Below are positions 16,466 to 25,986 of a DNA stretch of 64,000 bases, piece after piece. Origin of the DNA: Massilia phosphatilytica (lineage in GTDB: Bacteria; Pseudomonadota; Gammaproteobacteria; Burkholderiales; Burkholderiaceae_D). Where the stretch lies: contig NZ_PUIP01000011.1 of NCBI RefSeq assembly GCF_002968015.1, positions 183,235 to 247,234 on the forward strand, in the 5' to 3' direction. The notes beneath the pieces were generated by a model. That model worked only from the letters and a program-made list of their open reading frames with translations. It did not search any database and was not told the DNA's origin. Position 1 is the stretch's first letter; every line of letters begins with the position of its first letter. Made by a program: the position numbers and the translations under genes.

Positions 16466-19400
16466 CAGATTTTCGAGTCGATGACAGTGTTTTCTTCTTC
16501 GTGCGCGTACTTCTTGCGCTGGCGTTCGCTGCCCTTGAAGAATCCGCGGATGACGACGAAGAACACGGGCACGAAGAACACGCCCAATGCCGTCGCCGTC
16601 AGCATGCCGCCCATCACGCCGGTACCGATCGCACGCTGCGACGCGGCGCCGGCACCGCTGGCGACCACCAGCGGCAGCACGCCGAGGATGAACGCGAGCG
16701 ACGTCATGATGATCGGACGGAAGCGCAGGTGCGCCGCCTCCAGCGCCGCTTCGAACGGCGACTTGCCCTGCGCCTGCAGGTCCTTCGCGAATTCCACGAT
16801 CAGGATCGCGTTCTTCGCGGCCAGGCCGATGATGGTGATCAGGCCGACCTTGAAGTACACGTCGTTCTGCAGCCCTCGCATCGACGCCGCCATCAGCGAG
16901 CCGAGCACGCCCAGCGGCACGACGAGCAGCACGGCGACCGGGATCGACCAGCTCTCGTACAGCGCGGCGAGAGCCAGGAACACGGCCAGCAGCGCGAAGC
17001 CGATCAGCACGAACACGGTGGAGCCGGCGAGGATCTCCTCGCGCGACTGGCCGGTCCATTCATACGCGAAGCCGGGCGGCAGCTTGGCCGCGAGCGCCTG
17101 CATCTCGTCCAGCGCCTGGCCGGTCGAATAGCCCTGGGCGGCGTCGCCCGTGATGCTCATCGACGAATAGCCGTTGTAGCGCGACGTCTGCATCGGCCCC
17201 GTGACCCACTGCGTCGTCGCGAACGCGGACAGCGGCACCGGCTGGCCCTTCGTGTTCAGGGCGTTGATGCGCAGGAGGTCTTCCGGCTGCATGCGCTCCG
17301 GCGCGTCGGCCTGCACGATCACGCGCTGCAGGCGGCCGGCGTTCGGGAAGTCGTTCACGTACGCGGAACCGAGCGACGTCGACAGCGCCGTGTTGATGGC
17401 GCCGAACGTCACGCCCAGGGCCTGCGCCTTGTCGCGGTCGATGTTCAGCTTCAGCTGCGGCGCGTCTTCCAGGCCTTCCGGACGGATGCCCGTCAGCACC
17501 TTGCTCTGCATCGCCATGCCCAGCAGCTGATTACGTGCCTGGAGCAGGGCGGCGTGGCCGTTGCCGCCGCGGTCCTGCAGGCGGAACGAGAAGCCCGTGC
17601 CGCGGCCCAGTTCGGGGATCGGCGGCGGGCTCACGACGAAGATGAACGAGTCGCGCAGCGCGCCCATGTGCATCGTGATGCGCATCGCGAGTTCCTGCGC
17701 GCTCTGGCCCTTGCCCTTGCGCTCGTCCCACGACTTCAGCGGGATGAATGCGAGGCCCATGTTCTGGCCCTGGCCCGTGAACGAGAAGCCCGTCACCGCG
17801 ACCATGTCGGCCACTTCCGGCTGCTTCAGCACATAGTCTTCCATCGCGTGCAGCACGACGTTGGTGCGGTTGGCAGTGGCACCCGGCGGCAGCTGGATGT
17901 TGGCGATGATGTAGCCCTGGTCCTCGTTCGGCAGGAACGAGTTCGGCAGGCGCGCGAACATCAGGCCGACGATGCCGACCAGCAGGACGAACACGACCAG
18001 CGCGCGGCCGGAACGCTTGAGGAGCTTGCCGACGATGCCTTCGTAGCGTTTGGCGCCCGTCGTGAACGTGCGGTTGAACCAGCCGAAGAAGCCTTTCTTC
18101 TCCATGTGGTGGCCTGCCTCGACGGGTTTCAGCAGGTGCGCGCACAGCGCCGGCGTCAGCGACAGCGCCATGAACGCCGAGAAGCCGATCGACGACACCA
18201 TCACGATCGAGAATTGGCGGTAGATGTTGCCGACGGCGCCGGCGAAGAACGCCAGCGGCACGAACACGGACATCAGCACGACCGTCACGCCGATGATGGC
18301 GCCAGAGATCTGGCCCATCGCCTTGCGCGTGGCCTGCAATGGGGGCAGGCCTTCCTCGGACATGATGCGCTCGACGTTCTCCACCACCACGATCGCATCG
18401 TCGACGACGATACCGATCACGAGCACCATGCCGAACATCGTCAGCACGTTGATCGAGAAGCCCATTGCGAGGAGCGTCGCGAAGGAGCCCAGCAGGGCGA
18501 CCGGGACGACGATGGTCGGGATGATGGTGTAGCGGAAGTTCTGCAGGAACACGTACATCACGATGAACACGAGGATCACGGCTTCGATCAGGGTTTCCAC
18601 CACCTGGCTGATCGAGATCTGGATGAATTTCGTGCTGTCGTAAGGGATCGAGTACTTCATGCCTTTCGGGAAGTACTTCTGCAGCTGACCCATGCGCGCC
18701 TTGATCAGCTTCGCCGTTTCCAGCGCGTTACCGGTCGGCGACAACTGCACGCCGATACCGGTCGACGGCTTGCCGTTCAAACGGGTCGACGTGGCGTACG
18801 CCTGGCCGCCGATCTCGATGCGGGCGACGTCCTTCAGGCGCACGGTGGAGCCGTCCGGATTCGCGCGCAGCACGATGTTGCCGAACTGCTCGACGGTGGC
18901 CAGCTGGCCCGTGACGACGACGGTCGCGGTGATCTGCTGGCCCTTGTCCACGGGCAGGTCGCCGATCGTGCCCGATGCCACCTGGGCATTCTGCTGGCGG
19001 ATCGCGGTGTTGACGTCGTCCGGCGACAGGTTGAAGCCGACCAGCTTGGCCGGATCGATCCAGATGCGCATCGCCTTCTCGGTACCGAACAGCTGGGCCT
19101 GGCCGACGCCCTTGATCCGCTGGATCTCCGGCAGCACGTTGCGCGACGCGTAGTCGCCCAGCGCGACGGTGTCCCAGGTCGGGTCGTCGGACGACAGGAT
19201 CGTGAACAGCAGGAAGTTCGAGCGTGCCTTGTCGACGCGCACGCCCTGCTGGGTCACCGCGGCCGGCAGGCGCGGGGTCGCGCGCGCCAGTCGGTTCTGG
19301 ACGTCGACCTGGGCCAGGTCGGGATTGGTGCCGGTCTCGAAGCTGATCGTGATGGAGCCGGTGCCGTTGGCCTGGCTGGTCGACTCCATATAGATCATGC

Positions 19401-19620
19401 CTTCGGCACCGTTCATCTCGCGTTCGATGACGGAGATCACGGAATCTTCCAGCGTTTGCGCGGAAGCGCCCGGGTAGGCGACGCTGACGACGATCGACGG
19501 CGGCGCCACGGTCGGGTACTGCGCGATCGGCAGCTGCTTGATGGCGACGCCGCCAAGCACCATGATGAACAGCGCGATCACCCAGGCAAAAATGGGGCGG
19601 TCAATAAAAAAACGTGCCAT
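16465..19620 (-). CDS. RND efflux pump permease, HAE1 family (AcrB/MexB-like)
   Basis: Inner-membrane proton-driven multidrug exporter of 1051 residues, the normal length for HAE1 pumps. It starts MARFFIDRPIFAWVIALFIMVLGG. The proton-relay Asp pair is in GIVVDDAIVVVENVERIM (about residues 402-419), and the C-terminal repeat shows GLITIIGLAAKNAILIVEFAK with the conserved Lys. Two large periplasmic loops form the binding and docking domains. It lies 29 bp after the adaptor gene and overlaps the channel gene by 1 bp. Substrates are likely hydrophobic drugs, dyes, detergents or solvents by family. A divergent TetR regulator sits upstream of the operon. Confidence 0.97.
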   Translation of the reverse strand: MARFFIDRPIFAWVIALFIMVLGGVAIKQLPIAQYPTVAPPSIVVSVAYPGASAQTLEDSVISVIEREMNGAEGMIYMESTSQANGTGSITISFETGTNPDLAQVDVQNRLARATPRLPAAVTQQGVRVDKARSNFLLFTILSSDDPTWDTVALGDYASRNVLPEIQRIKGVGQAQLFGTEKAMRIWIDPAKLVGFNLSPDDVNTAIRQQNAQVASGTIGDLPVDKGQQITATVVVTGQLATVEQFGNIVLRANPDGSTVRLKDVARIEIGGQAYATSTRLNGKPSTGIGVQLSPTGNALETAKLIKARMGQLQKYFPKGMKYSIPYDSTKFIQISISQVVETLIEAVILVFIVMYVFLQNFRYTIIPTIVVPVALLGSFATLLAMGFSINVLTMFGMVLVIGIVVDDAIVVVENVERIMSEEGLPPLQATRKAMGQISGAIIGVTVVLMSVFVPLAFFAGAVGNIYRQFSIVMVSSIGFSAFMALSLTPALCAHLLKPVEAGHHMEKKGFFGWFNRTFTTGAKRYEGIVGKLLKRSGRALVVFVLLVGIVGLMFARLPNSFLPNEDQGYIIANIQLPPGATANRTNVVLHAMEDYVLKQPEVADMVAVTGFSFTGQGQNMGLAFIPLKSWDERKGKGQSAQELAMRITMHMGALRDSFIFVVSPPPIPELGRGTGFSFRLQDRGGNGHAALLQARNQLLGMAMQSKVLTGIRPEGLEDAPQLKLNIDRDKAQALGVTFGAINTALSTSLGSAYVNDFPNAGRLQRVIVQADAPERMQPEDLLRINALNTKGQPVPLSAFATTQWVTGPMQTSRYNGYSSMSITGDAAQGYSTGQALDEMQALAAKLPPGFAYEWTGQSREEILAGSTVFVLIGFALLAVFLALAALYESWSIPVAVLLVVPLGVLGSLMAASMRGLQNDVYFKVGLITIIGLAAKNAILIVEFAKDLQAQGKSPFEAALEAAHLRFRPIIMTSLAFILGVLPLVVASGAGAASQRAIGTGVMGGMLTATALGVFFVPVFFVVIRGFFKGSERQRKKYAHEEENTVIDSKI

Positions 19621-19649
19621 TGTGGTTCCTGTTTATCTAGCCTTGCTGC

Positions 19650-20885
19650 TTACTTGCCAGCGGGCGCGGCGGACGCCTGCGCGCCGGGCGCGGCCGGTGC
19701 AGCCGGCGCGCCGACCGGCGTCCAGGGCACCGGTTGCACCGGCGTGCCCGGCGGCAGCATCTGCAGCTTCTGGAAGCCGTCCACCATCACGCGCTCGCCT
19801 TCCTTCAGGCCATCCGTGACGACCCAGCTCTCGCCGTTCTGCGAACCGATCTTGACGGTGCGCGGGGCCGGCTTGTTGTCCGGGCCGATCACCGTCAGCG
19901 TATCGCCGTTCGGGCCGCCGCGGGTGACGGCCTGCTGCGGCACGAGGATGCCGTTCGGCAGCTCGGCCTGCGCCAGGCGCACGCGCACGTACTGGCCCGG
20001 CAGCAGGGCGTTGTCCGGGTTCGACGCCTGGGCGCGCAAGGTGATCTGGCCGCTGCTCGGGTCGACGCTGATGTCCGAGAACAGCAGCTTGCCCTTCGTC
20101 GGCAGCACGGTGCCGTCGTCCAGCACGACAGTCACGGGCACGCTGCCCCCGAGACCCTTGTCGCCGGCATTCTTGCGCAGGCGCTGCAGTTCGGCGGCGG
20201 ACTGGGTGATGTTCAGGAAAACGTTGTCGGTCTGCTGGATCAGCGCCATCTGCGTCGCTTCGGTGGCGGAGACGAGCGCGCCTTCGGTCACGAGCGCGCG
20301 GCCGATGCGGCCCGAGATCGGGGCGTACACGTTCGCGTAGTCGGAATTGATCTTGGCGATGCGTACCTGGGCCCTGGCGGAATTGACGTCCGCCTCGGCC
20401 TGCTTCTGGGCGGCGACGGCGTTCGTGAATTCCTGCTTGCTGACGGCCTGCGCCTCGACGAGCGGCTTGTAGCGCTCGACGGTGGCGGAGGTCGACGTCA
20501 GGTTCGCCTGGGCGCGGCCGAGCGCGGCCTGGGCGGCGTTCAACTGGGCCTGGTAAGGCTCGGGATCGATCTGGAACAGCGACTGGCCCTGCTTGACCAT
20601 GCTGCCCTCGGTGAACAGGCGCTTGAGCACGACGCCGTTGACGCGGGCGCGTACCTGGGCCGTGCGGATCGCCTCGACGCGGGCCGGCAGTTCGGTCTCG
20701 AGCGCGACCGGCTGGATCTTCGTGGTGATGAAGCCGACCTGCGGGGGCGGCATCTTGGCGCCGGCGGGGCCGGGACCGGCCTGGGCGTTATCCTTGGACC
20801 CGCAGGCCGACAGCATGGCCACGGCGACCAGCGTGCACGCGGCGATCCTGGACAGGGTGAGGGAGGAGGAGTTGGCAGAGCGCAT
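19650..20885 (-). CDS. RND efflux periplasmic adaptor subunit (AcrA/MexA-like lipoprotein)
   Basis: Membrane-fusion protein of 411 residues that bridges the RND pump and the outer-membrane channel. The signal peptide ends in lipobox LSAC, with lipidated Cys near residue 28. Then come a lipoyl half-motif (VEAIRTAQVRARVNGVV), a coiled-coil hairpin (about residues 105-175, QAQLNAAQAALGRAQANL), a second lipoyl half (IRIAKINSDYANVYAPISGRIG is nearby) and a beta-barrel domain. The C terminus is Pro/Ala-rich. It is the first gene of the operon; the 157-bp gap to the divergent TetR gene should hold both promoters. Confidence 0.95.
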   Translation of the reverse strand: MRSANSSSLTLSRIAACTLVAVAMLSACGSKDNAQAGPGPAGAKMPPPQVGFITTKIQPVALETELPARVEAIRTAQVRARVNGVVLKRLFTEGSMVKQGQSLFQIDPEPYQAQLNAAQAALGRAQANLTSTSATVERYKPLVEAQAVSKQEFTNAVAAQKQAEADVNSARAQVRIAKINSDYANVYAPISGRIGRALVTEGALVSATEATQMALIQQTDNVFLNITQSAAELQRLRKNAGDKGLGGSVPVTVVLDDGTVLPTKGKLLFSDISVDPSSGQITLRAQASNPDNALLPGQYVRVRLAQAELPNGILVPQQAVTRGGPNGDTLTVIGPDNKPAPRTVKIGSQNGESWVVTDGLKEGERVMVDGFQKLQMLPPGTPVQPVPWTPVGAPAAPAAPGAQASAAPAGK

Positions 20886-20984
20886 TCAATGCTTCCTTCT
20901 TGTGGAAAAAAGAATAAAACCGTCTTGCGACACTTCTTCGGCACCGCAGGCGGTTTTACTACTGACTTTTGGGAAAACCCCGAT

Positions 20985-21002
20985 ATACTATCACGAGTGT
21001 AT
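20985..21002. promoter_or_regulatory. Possible TetR operator between efflux operon and its regulator
   Basis: Imperfect palindrome with arms ATAC and GTAT around ATACTATCACGAGTGTAT, in the AT-richer part of the divergent gap, 40 bp before the TetR start. Position fits an AcrR/TtgR-type operator controlling both directions; the symmetry is modest, so this is a weak call. Confidence 0.3.
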
Positions 21003-21042
21003 GTTTAATGTTTCTTACCTATAAAAACGGAGAGTATGGCGG

Positions 21043-21666
21043 ATGGCCCGCAGAACCAAGGAAGAGGCGGCAGCAACCCGCGACAGCATTTTGGATGCTG
21101 CCGAAAAATTGTTCGTCGAACAGGGTGTTTCGCGTACAACGTTGCAGCATATCGCAACCGCGGCCGGTGTGACGCGCGGGGCCATTTATTGGCACTTTGA
21201 CGACAAGGGCGCGCTGTTCAACGCGATGATGGAGCGCGCGATCCTGCCGCTGGAAGCGGAGATGCAGGTGCTGGACCAGGTGGAGTCGGACGACCCGCTC
21301 GTCGACCTGCGCAACCACATGCTGGCCGTGCTGGACCGCACGGTCAACGACCCGGGCGCGCGCCGCGTGTTCGAGATCGCGACCCTGAAGGTGGAATTCG
21401 TGGGCGAGATGGACGCCGTGCGCCAGCGCCGCAAGGACAACATGGCCAACTGGATGGCGCGCGCCGAACGCCGCATCCGGCTGGCCATCGACAAGGGGAT
21501 GATCTCGCGCGAGGTGAATGCCACCCAGGTCGCGCTGGGGTTGTGGACCATGATCGATGGCCTGATCCGCAACTGGATGTTCGATCCGCAGGAGTTCGAC
21601 CTGCTGGCGCTGGGGAAGTGCGTGATTGATCCGTACCTGGACGGGTTGCGGACGGGGCGCGCCTGA
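21043..21666 (+). CDS. TetR-family repressor of the efflux operon (AcrR/TtgR-like)
   Basis: Transcriptional regulator of 207 residues. The N-terminal helix-turn-helix (about residues 10-57) reads RDSILDAAEKLFVEQGVSRTTLQHIATAAGVTRGAIYWHFDDKGALF, very close to AcrR/TtgR. The C-terminal domain (about 70-200) is the ligand-binding part typical of multidrug repressors and contains GEMDAVRQRRKDNMANWM. It diverges from the adaptor-pump-channel operon, so local repression relieved by pump substrates is the expected role. GGAG about 10 bp upstream supports the ATG. Confidence 0.93.
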   Translation: MARRTKEEAAATRDSILDAAEKLFVEQGVSRTTLQHIATAAGVTRGAIYWHFDDKGALFNAMMERAILPLEAEMQVLDQVESDDPLVDLRNHMLAVLDRTVNDPGARRVFEIATLKVEFVGEMDAVRQRRKDNMANWMARAERRIRLAIDKGMISREVNATQVALGLWTMIDGLIRNWMFDPQEFDLLALGKCVIDPYLDGLRTGRA

Positions 21667-21687
21667 GCCGCCTCGCCCGCACACTGT

Positions 21688-23097
21688 TCAGGCGCCCTTC
21701 GTACGCGGGTGCAGTCGCGCAAAGCTGATCCCCGCCCCCAGCAGCGCGATGCCCGCCGCCGCCGCGAGCGCATACGTCGTGCCGTGCTGCTCCGACAGCA
21801 CCAGGCAGCCGGCCACCAGCGCGGCGCCGCAGGCCTGGCCCGTCAGGCGCGCGGTGGCCACGATGCCGCTCGCGCCGCCGGCCCGTTCGCGCGGTGCGCT
21901 CCCCATGATCGCCTTCATGTTCGGCGCCTGGAACAGGCCGAAGCCGATCCCGCACACGGCCATGGGCCACGCGATGGCGAATGTGGTCGGCGCATCCGGC
22001 ATCCACAGCAGCGCCAGCATGCCGGCGCACAGGATGAGCAGGCCGATCCCGGCCAGCAGCCCGGATTCGTAGCGGTCGGATAAACGGCCGGAGATCGGGC
22101 CCATGATCCCGACCAGCACGGGCCATGGCGTCAGCAGGAAGCCCGTCTCGACGGGCGAACGGCCGAGCACCTGCTCGAAGTGGAAGGGCAGGGCGACGAA
22201 CGCCAGGCTCTGGACGGCGAACGTGCACACGGCCGTCAGCGCGGACAGCGCAAACAGCGGCTTTGCCAGCAGGTCGGTCGGCAGGATCGGGGCCGCATGG
22301 CCGCGCTGGCGCCGCAGCAGCAGGGCGAAGCACGCGACCGTCGCCAACGCCTCCAGCCCCAGGCGCGCGGGCGCCACGCCATGGGCCGCATCGCCCAGCA
22401 GCAGGATCAGGAAGCCGAACGCGCCCGCATTGCACAGCGCGGCGCCGGCATCGAAGCCGTGGGCGCCGCGCGCGTTGTCGGGCAGGACGCGGCGCGCGAG
22501 CACGAACGCCGCGGCGCCGATCGGCACGTTGATGGCGAACAGCCACGGCCACGAGGCCAGCGCCAGGATCAGCGACGCGAGCGTGGGGCCGACGGCGAAC
22601 GCCACCGCCACGACGAGGGCATTCAGGCCGAAGCCCTGGCCCTGCAGCTGCGCCGGATAGATGGCGCGCATCATCGCCGTCGTCACGCCCATCAGGGCCG
22701 CGGCGCCGAGACCCTGCAGCAGGCGCGCGCCCACGAGCAGCGGCAGGTTCCACGCCAGTGCACAGAATAAGGATGCCACCGTGAACAGGGCCAGCCCGGC
22801 CGTGGCGACTCTCCGGTAGCCGACGCGTTCGCCCAGCGCCGCGAACGGCAGCAGCGTGGCGACCATCGCCAGTTGATAGATGTTGACGATCCACACGGAG
22901 GCGGCGGCGCCGGCGTGCAGTTGCCGGGCCAGCTCGGGCAGGGCCGTGTTGGCGATCGCCGTGTCGAGCGATGCCATCGATACGCCCGTCATCAGGGCCA
23001 GCATTGCCCAGCGGCGGCGCGCCGCGGGCAGGCCGTCGGCAGGCGTTTGGGCCGCGGCGGCGGAGACGGCGCCGCGGGTCAGAACAGTATCCGTCAT
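21688..23097 (-). CDS. MFS transporter, DHA2-type (EmrB/QacA-like)
   Basis: Inner-membrane drug/metabolite exporter of 469 residues with about 14 hydrophobic segments, the DHA2 pattern. Segment 1 holds MASLDTAIANTALPELARQL, matching the DHA2 motif with Asp in LDTAIANTALP. A GERVGYRR loop lies after segment 2, and LLQGLGAAALMGVTTAMMRAIYP is near segment 4. I chose the ATG 1 bp after the dioxygenase stop because an AGGGA ribosome-binding site precedes it. The one-base spacing shows it is co-translated with the TauD-like enzyme, suggesting it exports or imports a compound related to that enzyme. Confidence 0.9.
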   Translation of the reverse strand: MTDTVLTRGAVSAAAAQTPADGLPAARRRWAMLALMTGVSMASLDTAIANTALPELARQLHAGAAASVWIVNIYQLAMVATLLPFAALGERVGYRRVATAGLALFTVASLFCALAWNLPLLVGARLLQGLGAAALMGVTTAMMRAIYPAQLQGQGFGLNALVVAVAFAVGPTLASLILALASWPWLFAINVPIGAAAFVLARRVLPDNARGAHGFDAGAALCNAGAFGFLILLLGDAAHGVAPARLGLEALATVACFALLLRRQRGHAAPILPTDLLAKPLFALSALTAVCTFAVQSLAFVALPFHFEQVLGRSPVETGFLLTPWPVLVGIMGPISGRLSDRYESGLLAGIGLLILCAGMLALLWMPDAPTTFAIAWPMAVCGIGFGLFQAPNMKAIMGSAPRERAGGASGIVATARLTGQACGAALVAGCLVLSEQHGTTYALAAAAGIALLGAGISFARLHPRTKGA

Positions 23098-23098
23098 A

Positions 23099-24094
23099 TC
23101 AGTCCCTGACCACTCCCGATGGACCGATGCGCTCGGCGTTCGGCACATCCGAGATGCGGATGCGGATCAGGTGGCGGCGTTCGTCCGTGTACGTCGTGCG
23201 GCCGTGCAGCATGTGGTGGTTATCGGCCAGCATCAGGGTGTCGGTCGGCAGCTGGTCCTTGAAACGCACCGCGCCGTGTTCCGCCACCTCGTTCATCAGC
23301 GCGAGCGCAGCGCGCAGCTCGGGCGTGTCCAGGTCGGGACGGGCGTCGAGCCCCTTCTTGATGGAATCATAGCGCCAGCGCATCGTGAAACGCGTGCCGG
23401 GCCGCCTGGATGGACCGAATACCGGTGCCACATGCACCTCGACGTTGTTGTCGCCGGCGGCATAGATGGCCGGGACGCGGAACGGCACGGGCGTCGTGCT
23501 GAGCAGGTCGAATGCCTTGCGACCCTCCTCGGTGCGTTGCAGGGCCTCGAAGATGTCCTCGCCGTCGACCAGCAGCGAATGGCCGCCGTCGCAGCGCGCC
23601 GCGTTCACGACGTACAGGATGAATTGCTCTTCCGGCATCGGGTAGAACGAGGAATCCGTGTGCATGTCGGCGCTGCCGATGCGTTCGGAGAAGGTCGTGA
23701 AGCGGCCGTCGATTTCCTCGATCGGACGGGCACGCACGTCCCAGGCGACGCGGCCGGTGCGCTGGTCGGTCGAGGTCGGATAGCCGAGCATCAGCGTGAG
23801 CGCGTACAGGGCGGCGTTGCGGCGATCTTCCGGCAGACCGGCCAGGCCGAGATTGTAGATCACGGCGCCGTGCGTGCGCAGGCCGAGCAGTCCTTCGGTG
23901 AAATGGGCCAATGCCGGAACGCGCGCCAATTCGGTGCGCAATTGCACCTCATTGGGGTGTGCATAAAAGCCGTTTCCATTAAAACTATCGAAATGTTTCA
24001 ATAGGATTTCAAGAATGGAATCGAGATCGGTATTCCAGTCGATTGCAGCTTTGGCAAATGCGATTTTGCCAATGCGGGAAATGGATGTGAGCAT
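23099..24094 (-). CDS. TauD/TfdA-family Fe(II)/2-oxoglutarate dioxygenase
   Basis: 331-residue non-haem iron oxygenase. The iron ligands are H145 and D147 in SADMHTDSSF and the distal H297 in NHHMLHGRTTYTD. The Arg-rich strand RRHLIRIRI shortly after supplies the probable 2-oxoglutarate-binding Arg. The family hydroxylates, desaturates or halogenates small molecules; the substrate cannot be predicted here, but the resemblance is to natural-product tailoring members rather than to taurine enzymes. It is the first gene of a two-gene unit with an MFS transporter. The first about 100 bp are much richer in A+T than the rest, as is the upstream gap. Confidence 0.85.
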   Translation of the reverse strand: MLTSISRIGKIAFAKAAIDWNTDLDSILEILLKHFDSFNGNGFYAHPNEVQLRTELARVPALAHFTEGLLGLRTHGAVIYNLGLAGLPEDRRNAALYALTLMLGYPTSTDQRTGRVAWDVRARPIEEIDGRFTTFSERIGSADMHTDSSFYPMPEEQFILYVVNAARCDGGHSLLVDGEDIFEALQRTEEGRKAFDLLSTTPVPFRVPAIYAAGDNNVEVHVAPVFGPSRRPGTRFTMRWRYDSIKKGLDARPDLDTPELRAALALMNEVAEHGAVRFKDQLPTDTLMLADNHHMLHGRTTYTDERRHLIRIRISDVPNAERIGPSGVVRD

Positions 24095-24344
24095 GTCAAG
24101 AACTCCAAAAGTTGCCGTAGGGTAAGTTTTTAAATTCTAAAAGATGCCGGTGCTTTTTCGCAATCTAATTCCTGTTTTTTGAACATCCTTATGCAGAAAT
24201 GTTACGTTCTGAAATCAAGAACGAGATGTCGCAAAAACTCGACAAGAGTAAAAAATAGGGATGTGTAGACAACTCAGGTCGGTTATCATGGTTGACGTAC
24301 GGAAACATTGTAACATGCAGGACAACATATTAAAACGGTCAATC
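24095..24344. other. AT-rich divergent intergenic region
   Basis: Gap between the dioxygenase and chemoreceptor genes. A hand count of 24121-24360 gives 86 G+C in 240 bases (36%), against well over 60% in most flanking genes. No convincing gene is present. It must contain the promoters of both divergent genes; several A/T tracts could act as UP-elements or as a binding site for a silencing protein. Confidence 0.6.
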
Positions 24345-25934
24345 ATGAGATATTTATCAAGCTTGCGCCTCGCTACTAAATTGGGAATTGCATTTGCCGC
24401 TGTCCTTGCGCTAACCGCGCTTGTTGGTAGTGTCGCAATATGGCAATTAGCACAAGTTAATGACACCTCGATGAAATTGTCGGCGCACTGGATGCCCGGC
24501 ATTCGCGTCATCGAGGACATCAAATCGCAGATTGCGCGTATTCGTACGCGCGAATTGCAATACATCATTTCCACCGAACAGGCGGAAATGGATAAATATG
24601 ACAAGGTCATTGCGAAAGACCTGGATGACCTCCATAAAATGCAGGACGACTACGTGAAACTGCTCGAATCGCCCGAGGAAAAGCAGACGTATGCGCAGTT
24701 GCTGGAGATGTGGGACCGCTACATGGCGGAAGACGCCAAGATCCGGGCGGCAGCCCGCGCGGGCGATGCCGACCTGGCCAAGAAGCTGATCCGCGGCGAG
24801 TCGAACAAGCTGATCGTCGCGCTGCGGGGCCACGTCGACAAGATCGTCGACATGTATACGGACGGCGGCCGCGCCGCGGCGGTCGAGGGCAATGCGCGCT
24901 ACACGGCGTCGCGCTTGTGGATCGTGTCGCTGGTGCTGGGCAGCGTCGTGCTGGGCGCCGCAGGCGCCATGCTGCTCACGCGCTGGCTGATGCGCCGCCT
25001 CGGCGGCGAGCCGGATTACGCCACCGAGATCGTGACGCGCATCGCCGCCGGCGACCTGGCGGTGCGGGTCGACACGCGCGCCGGCGATGCATCGAGCCTG
25101 TTGTATGCGATGAAATCCATGCGCGACAACCTGGCGAAGATCGTCGGCGACGTGCGCGGCGCGACGGCGACGATTTCGCAGGCCTCCGATGAAATCGCCA
25201 GCGGCAACCTCGACCTGTCGTCACGCACGGAGCAGCAGGCCGGCTCGCTGGAAGAAACGGCCGCGTCGATGGAGGAGCTGACGTCGACCGTGAAGCAGAA
25301 CGCCGACCACGCGGGCCAGGCGAACGCGCTGGCCGATACGGCGGCCGGCGTCGCCCAGAAGGGCAGCGCGGCCGTGGCGCGCGTCGTCGACACGATGGGC
25401 TCGATCCACGCGTCGTCGCAGAAGATCGTCGACATCATCGCGGTCATCGACGGCATCGCGTTCCAGACGAATATCCTGGCGCTGAACGCGGCCGTGGAAG
25501 CGGCGCGCGCCGGCGAGCAGGGGCGCGGCTTCGCCGTCGTCGCGACGGAAGTGCGCAATCTCGCGCAGCGTTCGGCTGCGGCCGCGAAGGAAATCAAGGA
25601 CTTGATCGGCAGCTCGGTGCAGCAGGTCGAGGCGGGCAACCTGCTCGTCAAGGAAGCGGGTGCGACGATGACCGAGGTGCTGGGCAGCGTGCAGCGCATG
25701 CATGCCATCATGGCCGAGATCAGCCACGCGAGCCGCGAGCAGAGCGCGGGCATCGAGCAGGTGAACCAGGCCATCACGCAGATGGATACGGTGACCCAGC
25801 AGAACGCGGGGCTCGTGCAGCAGGCGGCCCATACGGCCCAGAGCCTGCAGGAACAGGCGGCCGCGCTGGGGCAGCTGGTCAGCGTGTTCCGTCTCGACGC
25901 GGTCGAGGCGCCGCGCCTGATGCTCGCGCGTTAA
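24345..25934 (+). CDS. Methyl-accepting chemotaxis protein
   Basis: Membrane chemoreceptor of 529 residues. A first membrane segment (about residues 13-32) is followed by a four-helix-bundle ligand domain (about 35-190, containing HWMPGIRVIEDIKSQIARIRTRELQYI). The second membrane segment is at about 194-213 and a HAMP domain at about 215-268. The signalling hairpin tip is IAFQTNILALNAAVEAARAGEQGRGFAVVATEVR (about 392-425). No CheR-tethering NWETF-type pentapeptide is seen at the end. I start at MRYLSSLRLATKLG, where homology begins; in-frame ATGs exist upstream. No other chemotaxis genes adjoin it. Confidence 0.94.
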   Translation: MRYLSSLRLATKLGIAFAAVLALTALVGSVAIWQLAQVNDTSMKLSAHWMPGIRVIEDIKSQIARIRTRELQYIISTEQAEMDKYDKVIAKDLDDLHKMQDDYVKLLESPEEKQTYAQLLEMWDRYMAEDAKIRAAARAGDADLAKKLIRGESNKLIVALRGHVDKIVDMYTDGGRAAAVEGNARYTASRLWIVSLVLGSVVLGAAGAMLLTRWLMRRLGGEPDYATEIVTRIAAGDLAVRVDTRAGDASSLLYAMKSMRDNLAKIVGDVRGATATISQASDEIASGNLDLSSRTEQQAGSLEETAASMEELTSTVKQNADHAGQANALADTAAGVAQKGSAAVARVVDTMGSIHASSQKIVDIIAVIDGIAFQTNILALNAAVEAARAGEQGRGFAVVATEVRNLAQRSAAAAKEIKDLIGSSVQQVEAGNLLVKEAGATMTEVLGSVQRMHAIMAEISHASREQSAGIEQVNQAITQMDTVTQQNAGLVQQAAHTAQSLQEQAAALGQLVSVFRLDAVEAPRLMLAR

Positions 25935-25939
25935 ACAAA

Positions 25940-25963
25940 AACGGCAGCCCGCGGGCTGCCGTT
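25940..25963. terminator. Bidirectional terminator between mcp and tal
   Basis: Perfect palindrome with core ACGGCAGCCCG/CGGGCTGCCGT, flanked by AAAA on the left and TTGTCGTTT on the right. It lies 6 bp after the chemoreceptor stop and 24 bp after the transaldolase stop on the other strand, so it can end both convergent transcripts. Confidence 0.85.
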
Positions 25964-25986
25964 GTCGTTTGCGCGGTCCGTGCGGA

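Noticed and set aside
16501..20340. A 1279-codon plus-strand frame opposite the RND pump
   Set aside because: Antisense shadow of the pump and adaptor; translation is low-complexity Arg/His/Asp with no motif.
21688..24094. Full biosynthetic gene cluster around the TauD-like enzyme
   Set aside because: No core synthase (NRPS, PKS, RiPP precursor or similar) lies within reach; only an enzyme-transporter pair is supported.
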